From assembly GCF_014650115.1 (NCBI RefSeq), contig NZ_BMUI01000039.1, forward strand, positions 1-58,635: a stretch of DNA of 58,635 nt, read 5' to 3'. The notes beneath the pieces were generated by a model that saw nothing but the letters and a program-made list of their open reading frames with translations, did not search any database and had not been told where the DNA came from. A program made the position numbers and the translations under genes. The stretch is from Streptomyces olivaceoviridis (lineage in GTDB: Bacteria; Actinomycetota; Actinomycetes; Streptomycetales; Streptomycetaceae). Below are positions 47,768-56,368 of the stretch, in pieces (within the stretch, counting starts at the first letter, position 1; every line of letters starts with the position of its first letter).

Positions 47768-48055
47768 GTGTCGCTCGACGCCGCTACGAAGAAGCAGATC
47801 ATCGCCGAGTTCGGTGCCAAGGAGGGTGACACCGGCTCCCCCGAGGTCCAGGTCGCCCTGCTCTCCCGTCGGATCTCCGACCTGACGGAGCACCTCAAGA
47901 CCCACAAGCACGACCACCACTCCCGCCGTGGCCTGCTGATCCTCGTCGGTCAGCGCCGCCGCCTTCTCCAGTACCTGGCGAAGAAGGACATCCAGCGCTT
48001 CCGTGCGCTGGTCGACCGCCTCGGCATCCGCCGCGGTGCGGCTGGCGCCCGGTAA
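47768..48055 (+). CDS. rpsO: 30S ribosomal protein S15
   Basis: A 95-residue primary 16S-binding protein. Signature segments: KKQIIAEFGAKEGDTGSPEV, QVALLSRRISDLTEHLKTHK and the RNA-binding HDHHSRRGLLILVGQRRRLL. The start is GTG 47768 after GAGGAG. It heads the rpsO-pnp unit, a very widespread pairing. In Streptomyces this unit is reported to have promoters both upstream of rpsO and in the rpsO-pnp gap. Confidence 0.97.
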   Translation: MSLDAATKKQIIAEFGAKEGDTGSPEVQVALLSRRISDLTEHLKTHKHDHHSRRGLLILVGQRRRLLQYLAKKDIQRFRALVDRLGIRRGAAGAR

Positions 48056-48066
48056 GACGCCATGAG

Positions 48067-48105
48067 GGGAGCGGTTCCCGAAAGCACTCGGGGGCCGCTC
48101 CCTTT
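48067..48105 (+). terminator. Terminator or attenuator after rpsO
   Basis: Stem GGGAGCGG/CCGCTCCC (48067-48102), extended inside by CCCG/CGGG, followed by TTTG. Since pnp lies on the same strand downstream, it probably acts as a partial terminator. Confidence 0.75.
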
Positions 48106-48282
48106 GCCGTATGCGGGGCCCTGCCGCGCAGCCGGAACCCTCCGCCGTATGTGCGGAGACGTGCGGAGTGTCACTCACGCTTTGTAGTGTGGTAGCACAA
48201 CGCAATACGCACGACACGGAACGACGTACGCCACAGCACGACGGGGTACGTCACAGAACGAGGAGGAGCGCACCCAGCCGCC

Positions 48283-48345
48283 GCCGGTCCTCGGTAGTGG
48301 CCCCCGGGGGGAAGCGAGCCCCGGGTGCTTCGATCGAAGACCGGC
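48283..48345 (+). promoter_or_regulatory. Structured rpsO-pnp intergenic leader, possible RNase III target
   Basis: GCCGGTC (48283-48289) can pair with GACCGGC (48339-48345), enclosing a second hairpin CCCGGGG/CCCCGGG (48303-48325). In S. coelicolor the rpsO-pnp intergenic RNA is reported to be processed by RNase III. Assigning that cleavage to this structure is inference. Confidence 0.4.
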
Positions 48346-48435
48346 CCGCACCGCACGGAGCGCTTCTCCGCCACCGTCCCCCTGCCACACGGGCAGCCAA
48401 GGGACGAAAGACGATACGTAACGGAGAAAACGCTA

Positions 48436-50655
48436 GTGGAGAACGAGACCCACTACGCCGAGGCCGTCATCGACAACGGTCCCTTCGGCACCCGCACCAT
48501 CCGCTTCGAGACGGGCCGCCTGGCCAAGCAGGCCGCCGGCTCCGCCGTGGCGTACCTGGACGACGACACCATGGTGCTGTCGGCCACCACCGCCTCCAAG
48601 AACCCCAAGGACCAGCTCGACTTCTTCCCGCTGACGGTGGACGTCGAGGAGCGGATGTACGCCGCCGGCAAGATCCCCGGCAGCTTCTTCCGCCGTGAGG
48701 GCCGGCCGTCCGAGGACGCCATCCTCACCTGCCGCCTCATCGACCGTCCGCTGCGCCCGTCCTTCAAGAAGGGCCTGCGCAACGAGATCCAGGTCGTCGC
48801 CACGATCATGGCCCTCAACCCCGACCACCTGTACGACGTCGTCGCGATCAACGCCGCGTCCGCGTCCACGCAGCTGGCCGGTCTGCCCTTCTCCGGCCCG
48901 ATCGGCGGCGTCCGCGTCGCGCTGATCCGCGGCCAGTGGGTCGCCTTCCCGACGCACACCGAGCTTGAGGACGCCGTCTTCGACATGGTCGTCGCCGGTC
49001 GCGTCCTGGAGGACGGCGACGTCGCGATCATGATGGTCGAGGCCGAGGCCACCGAGAAGACCATCAAGCTGGTCGAGGGTGGCGCCGAGGCGCCGACCGA
49101 GGAGGTCGTCGCCGCCGGTCTGGAGGCCGCCAAGCCCTTCATCAAGGTCCTGTGCCGCGCGCAGGCCGACCTCGCCGCCAAGGCCGCCAAGCCGACCGCC
49201 GAGTTCCCGATCTTCCTGGACTACCAGGACGACGTGTTCGAGGCGCTGACCGCGGCCGTCCGCCCCGAGCTGGCCCAGGCGCTCACCATCGCCGGCAAGC
49301 AGGAGCGCGAGACCGAGCTGGACCGGGTCAAGGGTCTGGCCGCCGAGAAGCTCCTGCCGGAGTTCGAGGGCCGCGAGAAGGAGATCTCCGCCGCGTACCG
49401 CTCGCTCACCAAGCAGCTGGTCCGCGAGCGCGTGATCAAGGAGAAGAAGCGCATCGACGGCCGCGGTGTCACCGACATCCGCACCCTGGCCGCCGAGGTC
49501 GAGGCCATCCCGCGGGTGCACGGTTCCGCGCTGTTCGAGCGTGGCGAGACCCAGATCCTGGGCGTCACCACCCTCAACATGCTCCGCATGGAGCAGCAGC
49601 TGGACACCCTCTCCCCGGTGACCCGCAAGCGCTACATGCACAACTACAACTTCCCGCCGTACTCCACCGGTGAGACCGGCCGCGTCGGCTCCCCGAAGCG
49701 CCGCGAGATCGGCCACGGCGCCCTCGCCGAGCGCGCCCTGGTGCCGGTGCTGCCGACGCGCGAGGAGTTCCCGTACGCGATCCGCCAGGTGTCCGAGGCC
49801 CTCGGCTCCAACGGCTCGACGTCCATGGGCTCGGTCTGCGCCTCCACCATGTCGCTGCTGAACGCCGGTGTGCCGCTGAAGGCCCCGGTCGCCGGTATCG
49901 CCATGGGTCTGATCTCCCAGGAGATCGACGGCGAGACGCACTACGTCACCCTCACCGACATCCTCGGTGCGGAGGACGCCTTCGGTGACATGGACTTCAA
50001 GGTCGCCGGCACCAAGGACTTCGTGACCGCCCTCCAGCTCGACACCAAGCTGGACGGCATCCCGGCCTCCGTCCTGGCCGCGGCCCTCAAGCAGGCCCGC
50101 GACGCCCGCCTCCACATCCTCGACGTGATGATGGAGGCCATCGACCGGCCCGACGAGATGAGCCCGCACGCTCCGCGGATCATCACCGTCAAGATCCCGG
50201 TCGACAAGATCGGTGAGGTCATCGGCCCCAAGGGCAAGATGATCAACCAGATCCAGGAGGACACGGGCGCCGAGATCACCATCGAGGACGACGGCACGAT
50301 CTACATCGGCGCCGCCGACGGCCCCTCCGCCGAGGCCGCCCGCACCACGATCAACGGCATCGCGAACCCGACGATGCCCGAGGTCGGCGAGCGGTACCTG
50401 GGTACGGTCGTCAAGACGACCACCTTCGGTGCGTTCGTCTCCCTGCTGCCCGGCAAGGACGGTCTGCTGCACATCTCGCAGATCCGCAAGCTCGCCGGCG
50501 GCAAGCGCGTGGAGAACGTCGAGGACGTGCTCGGCGTGGGCCAGAAGGTCCAGGTCGAGATCGCCGAGATCGACTCCCGCGGCAAGCTCTCCCTCGTTCC
50601 GGTGATCGAGGGCGAGGAAGGCGACGAGACCGCGAAGGACGACGCCGAGCAGTGA
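48436..50655 (+). CDS. pnp: Polyribonucleotide nucleotidyltransferase (PNPase)
   Basis: A 739-residue 3'-5' phosphorolytic exoribonuclease and RNA tailing enzyme. Order: first RNase PH core (ETGRLAKQAAGSAVAYLDDD; FFPLTVDVEERMYAAGKIPG), a helical linker, a second RNase PH core (IPRVHGSALFERGETQILGV; GSNGSTSMGSVCASTMSLLN), KH domain (IPVDKIGEVIGPKGKMINQI) and S1 domain (GERYLGTVVKTTTFGAFVSL), ending in an acidic tail. GTG 48436 gives exactly the length known for the S. coelicolor enzyme (SCO5737) and has GGAGAAA upstream. Confidence 0.97.
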   Translation: MENETHYAEAVIDNGPFGTRTIRFETGRLAKQAAGSAVAYLDDDTMVLSATTASKNPKDQLDFFPLTVDVEERMYAAGKIPGSFFRREGRPSEDAILTCRLIDRPLRPSFKKGLRNEIQVVATIMALNPDHLYDVVAINAASASTQLAGLPFSGPIGGVRVALIRGQWVAFPTHTELEDAVFDMVVAGRVLEDGDVAIMMVEAEATEKTIKLVEGGAEAPTEEVVAAGLEAAKPFIKVLCRAQADLAAKAAKPTAEFPIFLDYQDDVFEALTAAVRPELAQALTIAGKQERETELDRVKGLAAEKLLPEFEGREKEISAAYRSLTKQLVRERVIKEKKRIDGRGVTDIRTLAAEVEAIPRVHGSALFERGETQILGVTTLNMLRMEQQLDTLSPVTRKRYMHNYNFPPYSTGETGRVGSPKRREIGHGALAERALVPVLPTREEFPYAIRQVSEALGSNGSTSMGSVCASTMSLLNAGVPLKAPVAGIAMGLISQEIDGETHYVTLTDILGAEDAFGDMDFKVAGTKDFVTALQLDTKLDGIPASVLAAALKQARDARLHILDVMMEAIDRPDEMSPHAPRIITVKIPVDKIGEVIGPKGKMINQIQEDTGAEITIEDDGTIYIGAADGPSAEAARTTINGIANPTMPEVGERYLGTVVKTTTFGAFVSLLPGKDGLLHISQIRKLAGGKRVENVEDVLGVGQKVQVEIAEIDSRGKLSLVPVIEGEEGDETAKDDAEQ

Positions 50656-52031
50656 CGTCCCGTAGCTCCAAGGTGACGGCCCGCCCCTCTTCGGAGGCGC
50701 GGGCCGTCGCCCGTACCCAAACCCTCATCAAGGGCACAGCCGGCATCGGTACGGTCCGCAAGACCACCCTCCCGGGCGGCCTGCGCATCGTCACCGAGAC
50801 CCTGCCCTCGGTCCGCTCCGCCACCTTCGGCATCTGGGCGCACGTCGGCTCCCGCGACGAGACCCCGTCCCTGAACGGCGCGACGCACTACCTGGAGCAC
50901 CTGCTCTTCAAGGGCACGACCCGCCGCAGCGCGCTCGACATCTCCTCCGCGCTCGACGCGGTCGGCGGCGAGATGAACGCGTTCACGGCCAAGGAGTACA
51001 CGTGCTACTACGCGCGCGTGCTCGACACCGACCTGCCCCTCGCCATCGACGTCGTCTGCGACATGCTGACCGGCTCGCTGATCCTCGAAGAGGACGTCAA
51101 CGTCGAGCGCGGCGCGATCCTCGAAGAGATCGCCATGACCGAGGACGACCCGGGCGACTGCGTGCACGACCTGTTCGCGCACACCATGTTCGGCGACAAC
51201 TCCCTCGGCCGGCCGGTCCTCGGCACGGTCGACACGGTCAACGCCCTCACCGCCGACCGGATCCGCCGCTTCTACCGGAAGCACTACGACCCGACCCACC
51301 TCGTGGTCGCCTGCGCCGGCAACATCGACCACAACAAGGTCGTACGGCAGGTCCGCGCGGCCTTCGAGAAGGCCGGCACCCTCCGCGACCCGGACGCGCG
51401 GCCCATCGCCCCGCGCGAGGGCCGCCGTACGATCCGCACCTCCGGCAAGGTCGAGCTGCTCGCCCGCAAGACCGAGCAGGCCCATGTCGTCCTCGGCATG
51501 CCCGGCATCGCCCGCGCCGACGACCGACGCTGGGCCATGGGCGTGCTCAACACCGCCCTCGGCGGCGGCATGTCCTCCCGCCTCTTCCAGGAGGTCCGGG
51601 AGAAGCGCGGCCTCGCCTACAGCGTGTACTCGTACACCTCCGCCTTCGCGGACTGTGGCCTGTTCGGCGTCTACGCCGGCTGCCGGCCCAGCCAGGTGCA
51701 CGACGTCCTGCGCATCTGCCGCGACGAACTCGACCACGTCGCGCAGAACGGCCTCTCCGACGAGGAGATCGCCCGCGCCATCGGCCAGCTGCGGGGTTCC
51801 ACGGTCCTGGGCCTGGAGGACACCGGCGCGCTGATGAACCGTATCGGCAAGAGTGAGCTGTGCTGGGGCGAGCAGATGTCCGTGGACGACATGCTCGCGA
51901 AGATGGAGGCGGTCACCCCGGACGAGGTCCGCGAGGTCGCCCGCGACATCCTGGGACAGCGCCCGTCGCTGTCGGTCATCGGCCCGCTCAAGGACAAGCA
52001 GGCCTCCCGGCTGCACGACGCGGTCGCCTGA
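50652..52031 (+). CDS. M16 family zinc peptidase
   Basis: A 459-residue insulinase-family (M16) protease, related to mitochondrial processing peptidase beta. The inverted zinc motif HYLEH is at 79-83 (GATHYLEHLLFKGT), with a downstream acidic ligand in VERGAILEEIAMTEDDP. Two similar domains follow the usual M16 plan, the second with HVVLGMPGIARADDRRWAMG and a Gly-rich AALGGGMSSRLFQEVREKRG-like segment. GTG 50652 overlaps the pnp TGA as GTGA, indicating coupling; this gene follows pnp in many actinobacteria and B. subtilis. The natural substrate is unknown. Confidence 0.92.
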   Translation: MTSRSSKVTARPSSEARAVARTQTLIKGTAGIGTVRKTTLPGGLRIVTETLPSVRSATFGIWAHVGSRDETPSLNGATHYLEHLLFKGTTRRSALDISSALDAVGGEMNAFTAKEYTCYYARVLDTDLPLAIDVVCDMLTGSLILEEDVNVERGAILEEIAMTEDDPGDCVHDLFAHTMFGDNSLGRPVLGTVDTVNALTADRIRRFYRKHYDPTHLVVACAGNIDHNKVVRQVRAAFEKAGTLRDPDARPIAPREGRRTIRTSGKVELLARKTEQAHVVLGMPGIARADDRRWAMGVLNTALGGGMSSRLFQEVREKRGLAYSVYSYTSAFADCGLFGVYAGCRPSQVHDVLRICRDELDHVAQNGLSDEEIARAIGQLRGSTVLGLEDTGALMNRIGKSELCWGEQMSVDDMLAKMEAVTPDEVREVARDILGQRPSLSVIGPLKDKQASRLHDAVA

Positions 52032-52057
52032 AACACCACCGGTTAGGAAACAGGAAC

Positions 52058-52810
52058 ATGAGCAAGCTGCGCGTGGCGGTCCTCGGTGCCGGGGGCCGGA
52101 TCGGGTCGGAGGCGGTCAAGGCGGTCGAGGCCGCCGAGGACATGGAGCTGGTCGCCGCGCTCGGCCGCGGCGACAAGCTGGAGACGCTGGCGGAGACCGG
52201 CGCCCAGGTCGCCGTCGAGCTGACCACCCCCGCCTCGGTCATGGGCAACCTGGACTTCTGCGTGCGCCACGGCATCCACGCCGTCGTCGGTACGACGGGC
52301 TGGACCGAGGACCGCCTCGCGCAGCTGCGGGGCTGGCTCGCCCAGTCCCCGGAGACCGGCGTGCTCATCGCGCCGAACTTCTCCATCGGAGCCGTGCTGA
52401 CGATGAAGTTCGCGCAGATCGCCGCGCCGTACTTCGAGTCGGTCGAGGTGGTCGAGCTGCACCACCCGAACAAGGTGGACGCACCCAGCGGTACGGCCAC
52501 GCGCACGGCCCAGCTCATCGCCGAGGCCCGCCGGGCGGCCGGGACGGCACCGGCGCCGGACGCCACCGTCACGGCCCTGGACGGTGCGCGGGGCGCCAGC
52601 GTCGACGGCGTCCCCGTGCACGCCGTCCGCCTGCGCGGCCTGCTGGCCCACCAGGAGGTACTGCTCGGCGGCGAGGGCGAGACCCTCACCATCCGCCACG
52701 ACTCCCTGCACCACAGCAGCTTCATGCCGGGCATCCTGCTCGGCGCGCGCCGCGTGGTGACCACTCCGGGCCTCACCTTCGGCCTGGAGCACTTCCTGGA
52801 CCTGAGCTGA
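52058..52810 (+). CDS. dapB: 4-hydroxy-tetrahydrodipicolinate reductase
   Basis: A 250-residue NAD(P)H-dependent reductase of the lysine/diaminopimelate pathway, supplying peptidoglycan precursors. The N-terminal nucleotide-binding loop is VLGAGGRIGSEAV. The catalytic segment ELHHPNKVDAPSGTA holds His135/His136 and Lys139, and the substrate tetrad is in APNFSIGAV and HDSLHHSSFMPG. The short N-terminal domain is typical of actinobacteria. ATG 52058 follows AGGAAACAGGAA. dapA lies 2.5 kb downstream with thyX between, so the pathway genes are clustered but not one operon. Confidence 0.96.
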   Translation: MSKLRVAVLGAGGRIGSEAVKAVEAAEDMELVAALGRGDKLETLAETGAQVAVELTTPASVMGNLDFCVRHGIHAVVGTTGWTEDRLAQLRGWLAQSPETGVLIAPNFSIGAVLTMKFAQIAAPYFESVEVVELHHPNKVDAPSGTATRTAQLIAEARRAAGTAPAPDATVTALDGARGASVDGVPVHAVRLRGLLAHQEVLLGGEGETLTIRHDSLHHSSFMPGILLGARRVVTTPGLTFGLEHFLDLS

Positions 52811-52838
52811 GACGACCGAGCCGAGACAGACGCCTCCG

Positions 52839-53294
52839 ATGCGCGCGAAGATCACCTACCTCGTCACGGCCGCCGTCCTGGTCTTCTATTTCGTCCTGGT
52901 CGGCAGCCGCGGCGTGATGCTCATCCAGTCCGGCACGGTCGTCACCGTCACCTTCGGTGTGGCGGTGCTGGTCCTGCCGCTCATCGGCCTGTGGTTCCTG
53001 TGGAAGAACACCCAGTTCGTCCGCAAGGCCAACCAGCTCGCCGCCGAACTCGACGCCGAGGGCGGCCTGCCGCTCGACGAGCTCAGGCGCCTGCCCAGCG
53101 GCCGGATCGACCGCGACTCGGCCGACGAGGTGTTCGCCAAGCGCAAGGCCGAGGCGGAGGCGTCCCCGGACGACTGGCGCTGCTGGTTCCGCCTGGCCGT
53201 CGCCTACCACGACGCCCGCGACACCCCCCGTGCCCGCAAGGCGATGCAAAGGGCCATCGCCCTGCACGACGGAAAGCCGGTCCAGGCCGCCTGA
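52839..53294 (+). CDS. Membrane protein with TPR-like C-terminus
   Basis: A 151-residue protein with two N-terminal membrane helices (ITYLVTAAVLVFYFVLVGS; VVTVTFGVAVLVLPLIGLWF). A cytoplasmic tail follows whose end, DDWRCWFRLAVAYHDARDTP then RARKAMQRAIAL, reads like one tetratricopeptide unit. The family is conserved near dapB/thyX in Streptomyces as I recall; function unknown. ATG 52839 lies 28 bases after dapB, so co-transcription is likely. Confidence 0.75.
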   Translation: MRAKITYLVTAAVLVFYFVLVGSRGVMLIQSGTVVTVTFGVAVLVLPLIGLWFLWKNTQFVRKANQLAAELDAEGGLPLDELRRLPSGRIDRDSADEVFAKRKAEAEASPDDWRCWFRLAVAYHDARDTPRARKAMQRAIALHDGKPVQAA

Positions 53295-53333
53295 CAGCGC
53301 GGCCCCGCAGGACCGCCCCACCGCACCGTTCGC

Positions 53334-53888
53334 TCAGCGGCCCTCGTACTCCGCCGCCCACGCCTCCACCGCGTCCGCCGCCCGGTCGAAGGCCATCGGC
53401 CGGCCGAGGAAGTCCAGGCCGTGCGTGGTGAGCAGCGGCGGGGTGTCCTCCGGACGCCGGTCCTTGCGTACGAGCGCCAGCGCCTGCCCCTGCACGGTGC
53501 GCGGCAGACCCAGCCAGCGCACCGGCTGCTGCGCGGTCCGCACCGAGACCACCCCCGCCCACGGCACCGTCCGCGTCCCCAGGAAGCCGGTCCGGCGCAG
53601 CCCGCGCCGGCTCACCCACACCCCCATGCGCAGCAACCGCAGCGCGCCGACGACGATCGCCAGGCCCACGCCGAGGACCACCCCGGCGTCGGCCGGCGAG
53701 CCGGTGAGCGCGGTGAGCACGGCGGCGAACAGGACGAACGAGGCGAGCAGCAGCACCAGCGCGGCCAGGCCCACTCGCCAGGGACCGGGACGGTACGGGC
53801 GCCGCCAGCGGTCCGGATCGTCGTACGGCAGCGCACTCTCGGCCGTCGTCTCGAAGGTGCGTTCGGCCGTCAGGAAGGGCAGGGGCAC
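53334..53888 (-). CDS. Two-helix membrane protein with PH-like domain
   Basis: A 184-residue protein. A polar N-terminus precedes two membrane helices (VGLAALVLLLASFVLFAAVL; AGVVLGVGLAIVVGALRLLR). A C-terminal beta-rich part follows with VWVSRRGLRRTGFLGTRTVP then WAGVVSVRT, the usual start of bacterial PH-like (bPH2) domains. GTG 53888 has GAGGA six bases upstream. It converges on the gene at 52839. A role at the membrane is likely; nothing more specific can be said. Confidence 0.72.
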   Translation of the reverse strand: MPLPFLTAERTFETTAESALPYDDPDRWRRPYRPGPWRVGLAALVLLLASFVLFAAVLTALTGSPADAGVVLGVGLAIVVGALRLLRMGVWVSRRGLRRTGFLGTRTVPWAGVVSVRTAQQPVRWLGLPRTVQGQALALVRKDRRPEDTPPLLTTHGLDFLGRPMAFDRAADAVEAWAAEYEGR

Positions 53889-53990
53889 GGCTGGTCCTCA
53901 CTCGGTCCTCACGGGGGCTGTGCCGGTGAGGCTATCCGGCCCCGTTCCCGCCCACCAGCCGTGAGCGTCCGGAAGGGGCAGTGCCCGCGC

Positions 53991-54227
53991 TCAGTGCCCC
54001 TGGGACGCCTGGGACTGCTGAGCCGGCGTATCGGACGGCGTGGAGAGCGCCGGCATGCCCAGGACCAGGGCGCCTATGAGGCCGGCGACGATGGTGAGGC
54101 CCAGCAGCCAGCGTCCGGCCATCTCGCCGAAGGACGCGCGCCGACGGGGCGGGGGAGTGACATTGCTGCGGAACCTGTCCGCCTCGGCCAGGAAGGCGAA
54201 GGGTACGGGCTCGCGCCGACGGAACAT
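53991..54227 (-). CDS. Small single-pass membrane protein
   Basis: A 78-residue protein: basic, Pro/Arg-rich N-terminus (MFRRREPVPFAFLAEADRFR; TPPPRRRASFGEM), one membrane helix (WLLGLTIVAGLIGALVLGMP) and a short Ser/Gln-rich tail outside. ATG 54227 was chosen because GAGAGGAA lies about ten bases upstream and longer frames run into thyX on the other strand. It is divergent from thyX. I do not recognise the family. Confidence 0.6.
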   Translation of the reverse strand: MFRRREPVPFAFLAEADRFRSNVTPPPRRRASFGEMAGRWLLGLTIVAGLIGALVLGMPALSTPSDTPAQQSQASQGH

Positions 54228-54376
54228 CGTGGTGCCGTTCCTCTCAGGGTTGGTGATCGAATGTGTGGACTTCACCGATACAGACGATCGAGTGACACAA
54301 AAGGTGCCCATGTCCGAAAAAATCGTGGGTGCGTTTTTTGGGGTGAGGTGGTGCCAGGCTCCGCCGGGTGCCCCCG

Positions 54377-54382
54377 TAAGGT
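54377..54382 (+). promoter_or_regulatory. Candidate -10 of thyX
   Basis: TAAGGT matches TAnnnT 47 bases before the thyX GTG. The -35 region is poor. Confidence 0.3.
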
Positions 54383-54423
54383 GGTCGCGAACCACCGCAG
54401 TGATGGGAAGGACCCCAACCCCC

Positions 54424-55152
54424 GTGACCACCCCCGAGTCGCTCACGTTCCGCAGTGACGTCACCGTCGAGCTGGTGAAGTCCAGCGCTTCGGACGCCGA
54501 CGTGCTCTTCGCCGCCCGCGTCTCCACCGCCGGCGAGCAGTCCCTGGACGAGCTGAAGAAGGACCCCGAGCGCTCCAAGGGCCTGATCAACTTCCTGATG
54601 CGCGACCGGCACGGCAGCCCGTTCGAGCACAACTCGATGACGTTCTTCATCAGCGCCCCGATCTTCGTCTTCCGCGAGTTCATGCGGCACCGGGTCGGCT
54701 GGTCGTACAACGAGGAGTCGGGCCGCTACCGCGAGCTCCAGCCGGTCTTCTACGTCCCCGGTGCCGACCGCAAGCTCGTCCAGCAGGGCCGCCCCGGCAA
54801 GTACGTCTTCGTCGAGGGGACCCCGGCCCAGCACGAGGCCGTGAGCAGCGCCCTGCGGGAGTCGTACGAGCAGGCGTACGCGGCCTACCAGAAGCTGCTC
54901 GCCGAGGGCGTCGCGCGCGAGGTGGCCCGCGCCGCCCTCCCCGTCGGCCTCTACTCCTCGATGTACGCCACCTGCAACGCGCGCTCCCTGATGCACTTCC
55001 TCGGCCTGCGCACCCAGCACGAGCTGGCCAAGGTGCCGTCCTTCCCGCAGCGGGAGATCGAGATGGTGGGCGAGAAGATGGAGGCGGAGTGGGCCGGGCT
55101 CATGCCGCTGACGTACGCCGCCTTCAACGCGAACGGGCGTGTGGCCCCGTAA
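54424..55152 (+). CDS. thyX: Flavin-dependent thymidylate synthase
   Basis: A 242-residue ThyX, which methylates dUMP to dTMP using FAD, NADPH and methylene-tetrahydrofolate. The hallmark motif is RHRVGWSYNEESGR at 88-101. Substrate-contacting segments include GSPFEHNSMTFFI and CNARSLMHFLGLR near the C-terminus. GTG 54424 was chosen with AAGGA at about 54408; ATG 54403 in the same frame lacks a site. Streptomyces commonly carry thyX. It is followed by a promoter-hairpin unit and dapA. Confidence 0.95.
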   Translation: MTTPESLTFRSDVTVELVKSSASDADVLFAARVSTAGEQSLDELKKDPERSKGLINFLMRDRHGSPFEHNSMTFFISAPIFVFREFMRHRVGWSYNEESGRYRELQPVFYVPGADRKLVQQGRPGKYVFVEGTPAQHEAVSSALRESYEQAYAAYQKLLAEGVAREVARAALPVGLYSSMYATCNARSLMHFLGLRTQHELAKVPSFPQREIEMVGEKMEAEWAGLMPLTYAAFNANGRVAP

Positions 55153-55211
55153 CGAAGCCTTGTTCCCCTGTCGGGAACGGATGTACGGGTCAGCCTGGCG
55201 AAGTGTCCGTA

Positions 55212-55241
55212 TTGCGGCATTTAGAGAAGTTCATCTAGCCT
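55212..55241 (+). promoter_or_regulatory. HrdB-type promoter in the thyX-dapA gap
   Basis: TTGCGG (55212-55217), an 18-base spacer and TAGCCT (55236-55241) match the vegetative consensus well. Initiation near A55248 lies only five bases before a strong hairpin. Confidence 0.6.
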
Positions 55242-55247
55242 GATCAA

Positions 55248-55303
55248 ACGGACCCGGCACTGCTTGAACCCCCGAGCAGGCAGTGCCGGGCTCCCTCTTT
55301 GTC
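55248..55303 (+). ncRNA. Candidate small RNA or thyX terminator
   Basis: Starting at the expected transcription start, the sequence forms an 11-base stem CCCGGCACTGC/GCAGTGCCGGG (55253-55263 with 55280-55290). The loop contains CCCCC, and CTCCCTCTTTGTCC follows. Inner CTGCT/AGCAG pairing offers an alternative fold. A ~55-base RNA with a C-rich loop would result. The same hairpin can also end thyX transcripts, so the RNA call is inference from the promoter just before it. Confidence 0.45.
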
Positions 55304-55350
55304 CTGACTTTCCCGATACCCCGAGGGCACATCCCGCATCGAGCACCGAG

Positions 55351-55363
55351 TAGCGTGTTACCC
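55351..55363 (+). promoter_or_regulatory. Leaderless promoter of dapA
   Basis: TAGCGT (55351-55356) is followed by seven bases and then the dapA ATG, the classic spacing for leaderless transcription. No ribosome binding site precedes the ATG. No good -35 is seen. Confidence 0.45.
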
Positions 55364-56263
55364 ATGGCTCCGACCTCGACTCCGCAGACCCCCTTCGGGC
55401 GGGTCCTCACCGCCATGGTCACGCCCTTCACGGCGGACGGCGCACTCGACCTCGACGGCGCGCAGCGACTCGCCGCCCACCTGGTGGACGCAGGCAACGA
55501 CGGCCTGATCATCAACGGCACCACCGGCGAGTCCCCCACCACCAGTGACGCGGAGAAATCGGACCTCGTACGAGCCGTCCTGGAGGCCGTCGGAGACCGC
55601 GCCCACGTCGTCGCCGGAGTCGGCACCAACGACACCCACCACAGCATCGAACTGGCCCGCGAAGCCGAGCGGATCGGCGCCCACGGCCTCCTGGTCGTCA
55701 CGCCGTACTACAACAAGCCCCCGCAGGAGGGCCTGTACCGGCACTTCACGGCCATCGCCGACGCCACCGGCCTGCCGGTCATGCTCTACGACATCCCCGG
55801 CCGCAGCGGCGTCCCGATCAGCACCGAGACCCTCGTCCGGCTCGCCGAGCACCCCCGGATCGTCGCCAACAAGGACGCCAAGGGCGACCTCGGCCGCGCC
55901 GGCTGGGCCATCGCCCGGTCCGGCCTCGCCTGGTACTCCGGCGACGACATGCTCAACCTCCCGCTGCTCTCCGTGGGCGCGGTCGGCTTCGTCTCCGTCG
56001 TCGGCCACCTGGTCACCCCCGACCTGCGCGCCCTGGTGGACGCGTACACCTCGGGTGACGTCGTCAAGGCCACGGAGATCCACCAGAAGCTGCTCCCGGT
56101 CTACACCGGCATGTTCCGCACCCAGGGAGTCATGACCACCAAGGCCGCCCTGGCCCTCCAGGGACTGCCGGCCGGACCGCTGCGCTCGCCGATGGTCGAG
56201 TGTTCGCCCGAGGAGATCGCGCAGCTCAAGATCGATCTTGCCGCCGGCGGGGTACAGCTCTGA
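55364..56263 (+). CDS. dapA: 4-hydroxy-tetrahydrodipicolinate synthase
   Basis: A 299-residue TIM-barrel aldolase condensing pyruvate with aspartate semialdehyde, the first committed step to lysine and diaminopimelate. The Schiff-base Lys170 is in IVANKDAKGDL. GTTGE at 52-56 is the hydroxyl-binding motif and LYDIPGR (141-147) carries the catalytic Tyr and the Arg. ATG 55364 gives the family N-terminus (FGRVLTAMVTPF). It is placed as in S. coelicolor, between thyX and RNase J. Confidence 0.96.
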   Translation: MAPTSTPQTPFGRVLTAMVTPFTADGALDLDGAQRLAAHLVDAGNDGLIINGTTGESPTTSDAEKSDLVRAVLEAVGDRAHVVAGVGTNDTHHSIELAREAERIGAHGLLVVTPYYNKPPQEGLYRHFTAIADATGLPVMLYDIPGRSGVPISTETLVRLAEHPRIVANKDAKGDLGRAGWAIARSGLAWYSGDDMLNLPLLSVGAVGFVSVVGHLVTPDLRALVDAYTSGDVVKATEIHQKLLPVYTGMFRTQGVMTTKAALALQGLPAGPLRSPMVECSPEEIAQLKIDLAAGGVQL

Positions 56264-56368
56264 CAACAGACTTGGCACCACAGGGGCTTCACAACTGAAG
56301 AACAACTGAAGACGCAGGCCACCGGTGCCTGCACTCGACAACGACAACTGCTTACGCACGAACGTCAT

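Noticed and set aside
48433..50472. A 679-codon minus-strand frame opposite pnp
   Set aside because: Shadow frame; PNPase domains are all read on the plus strand.
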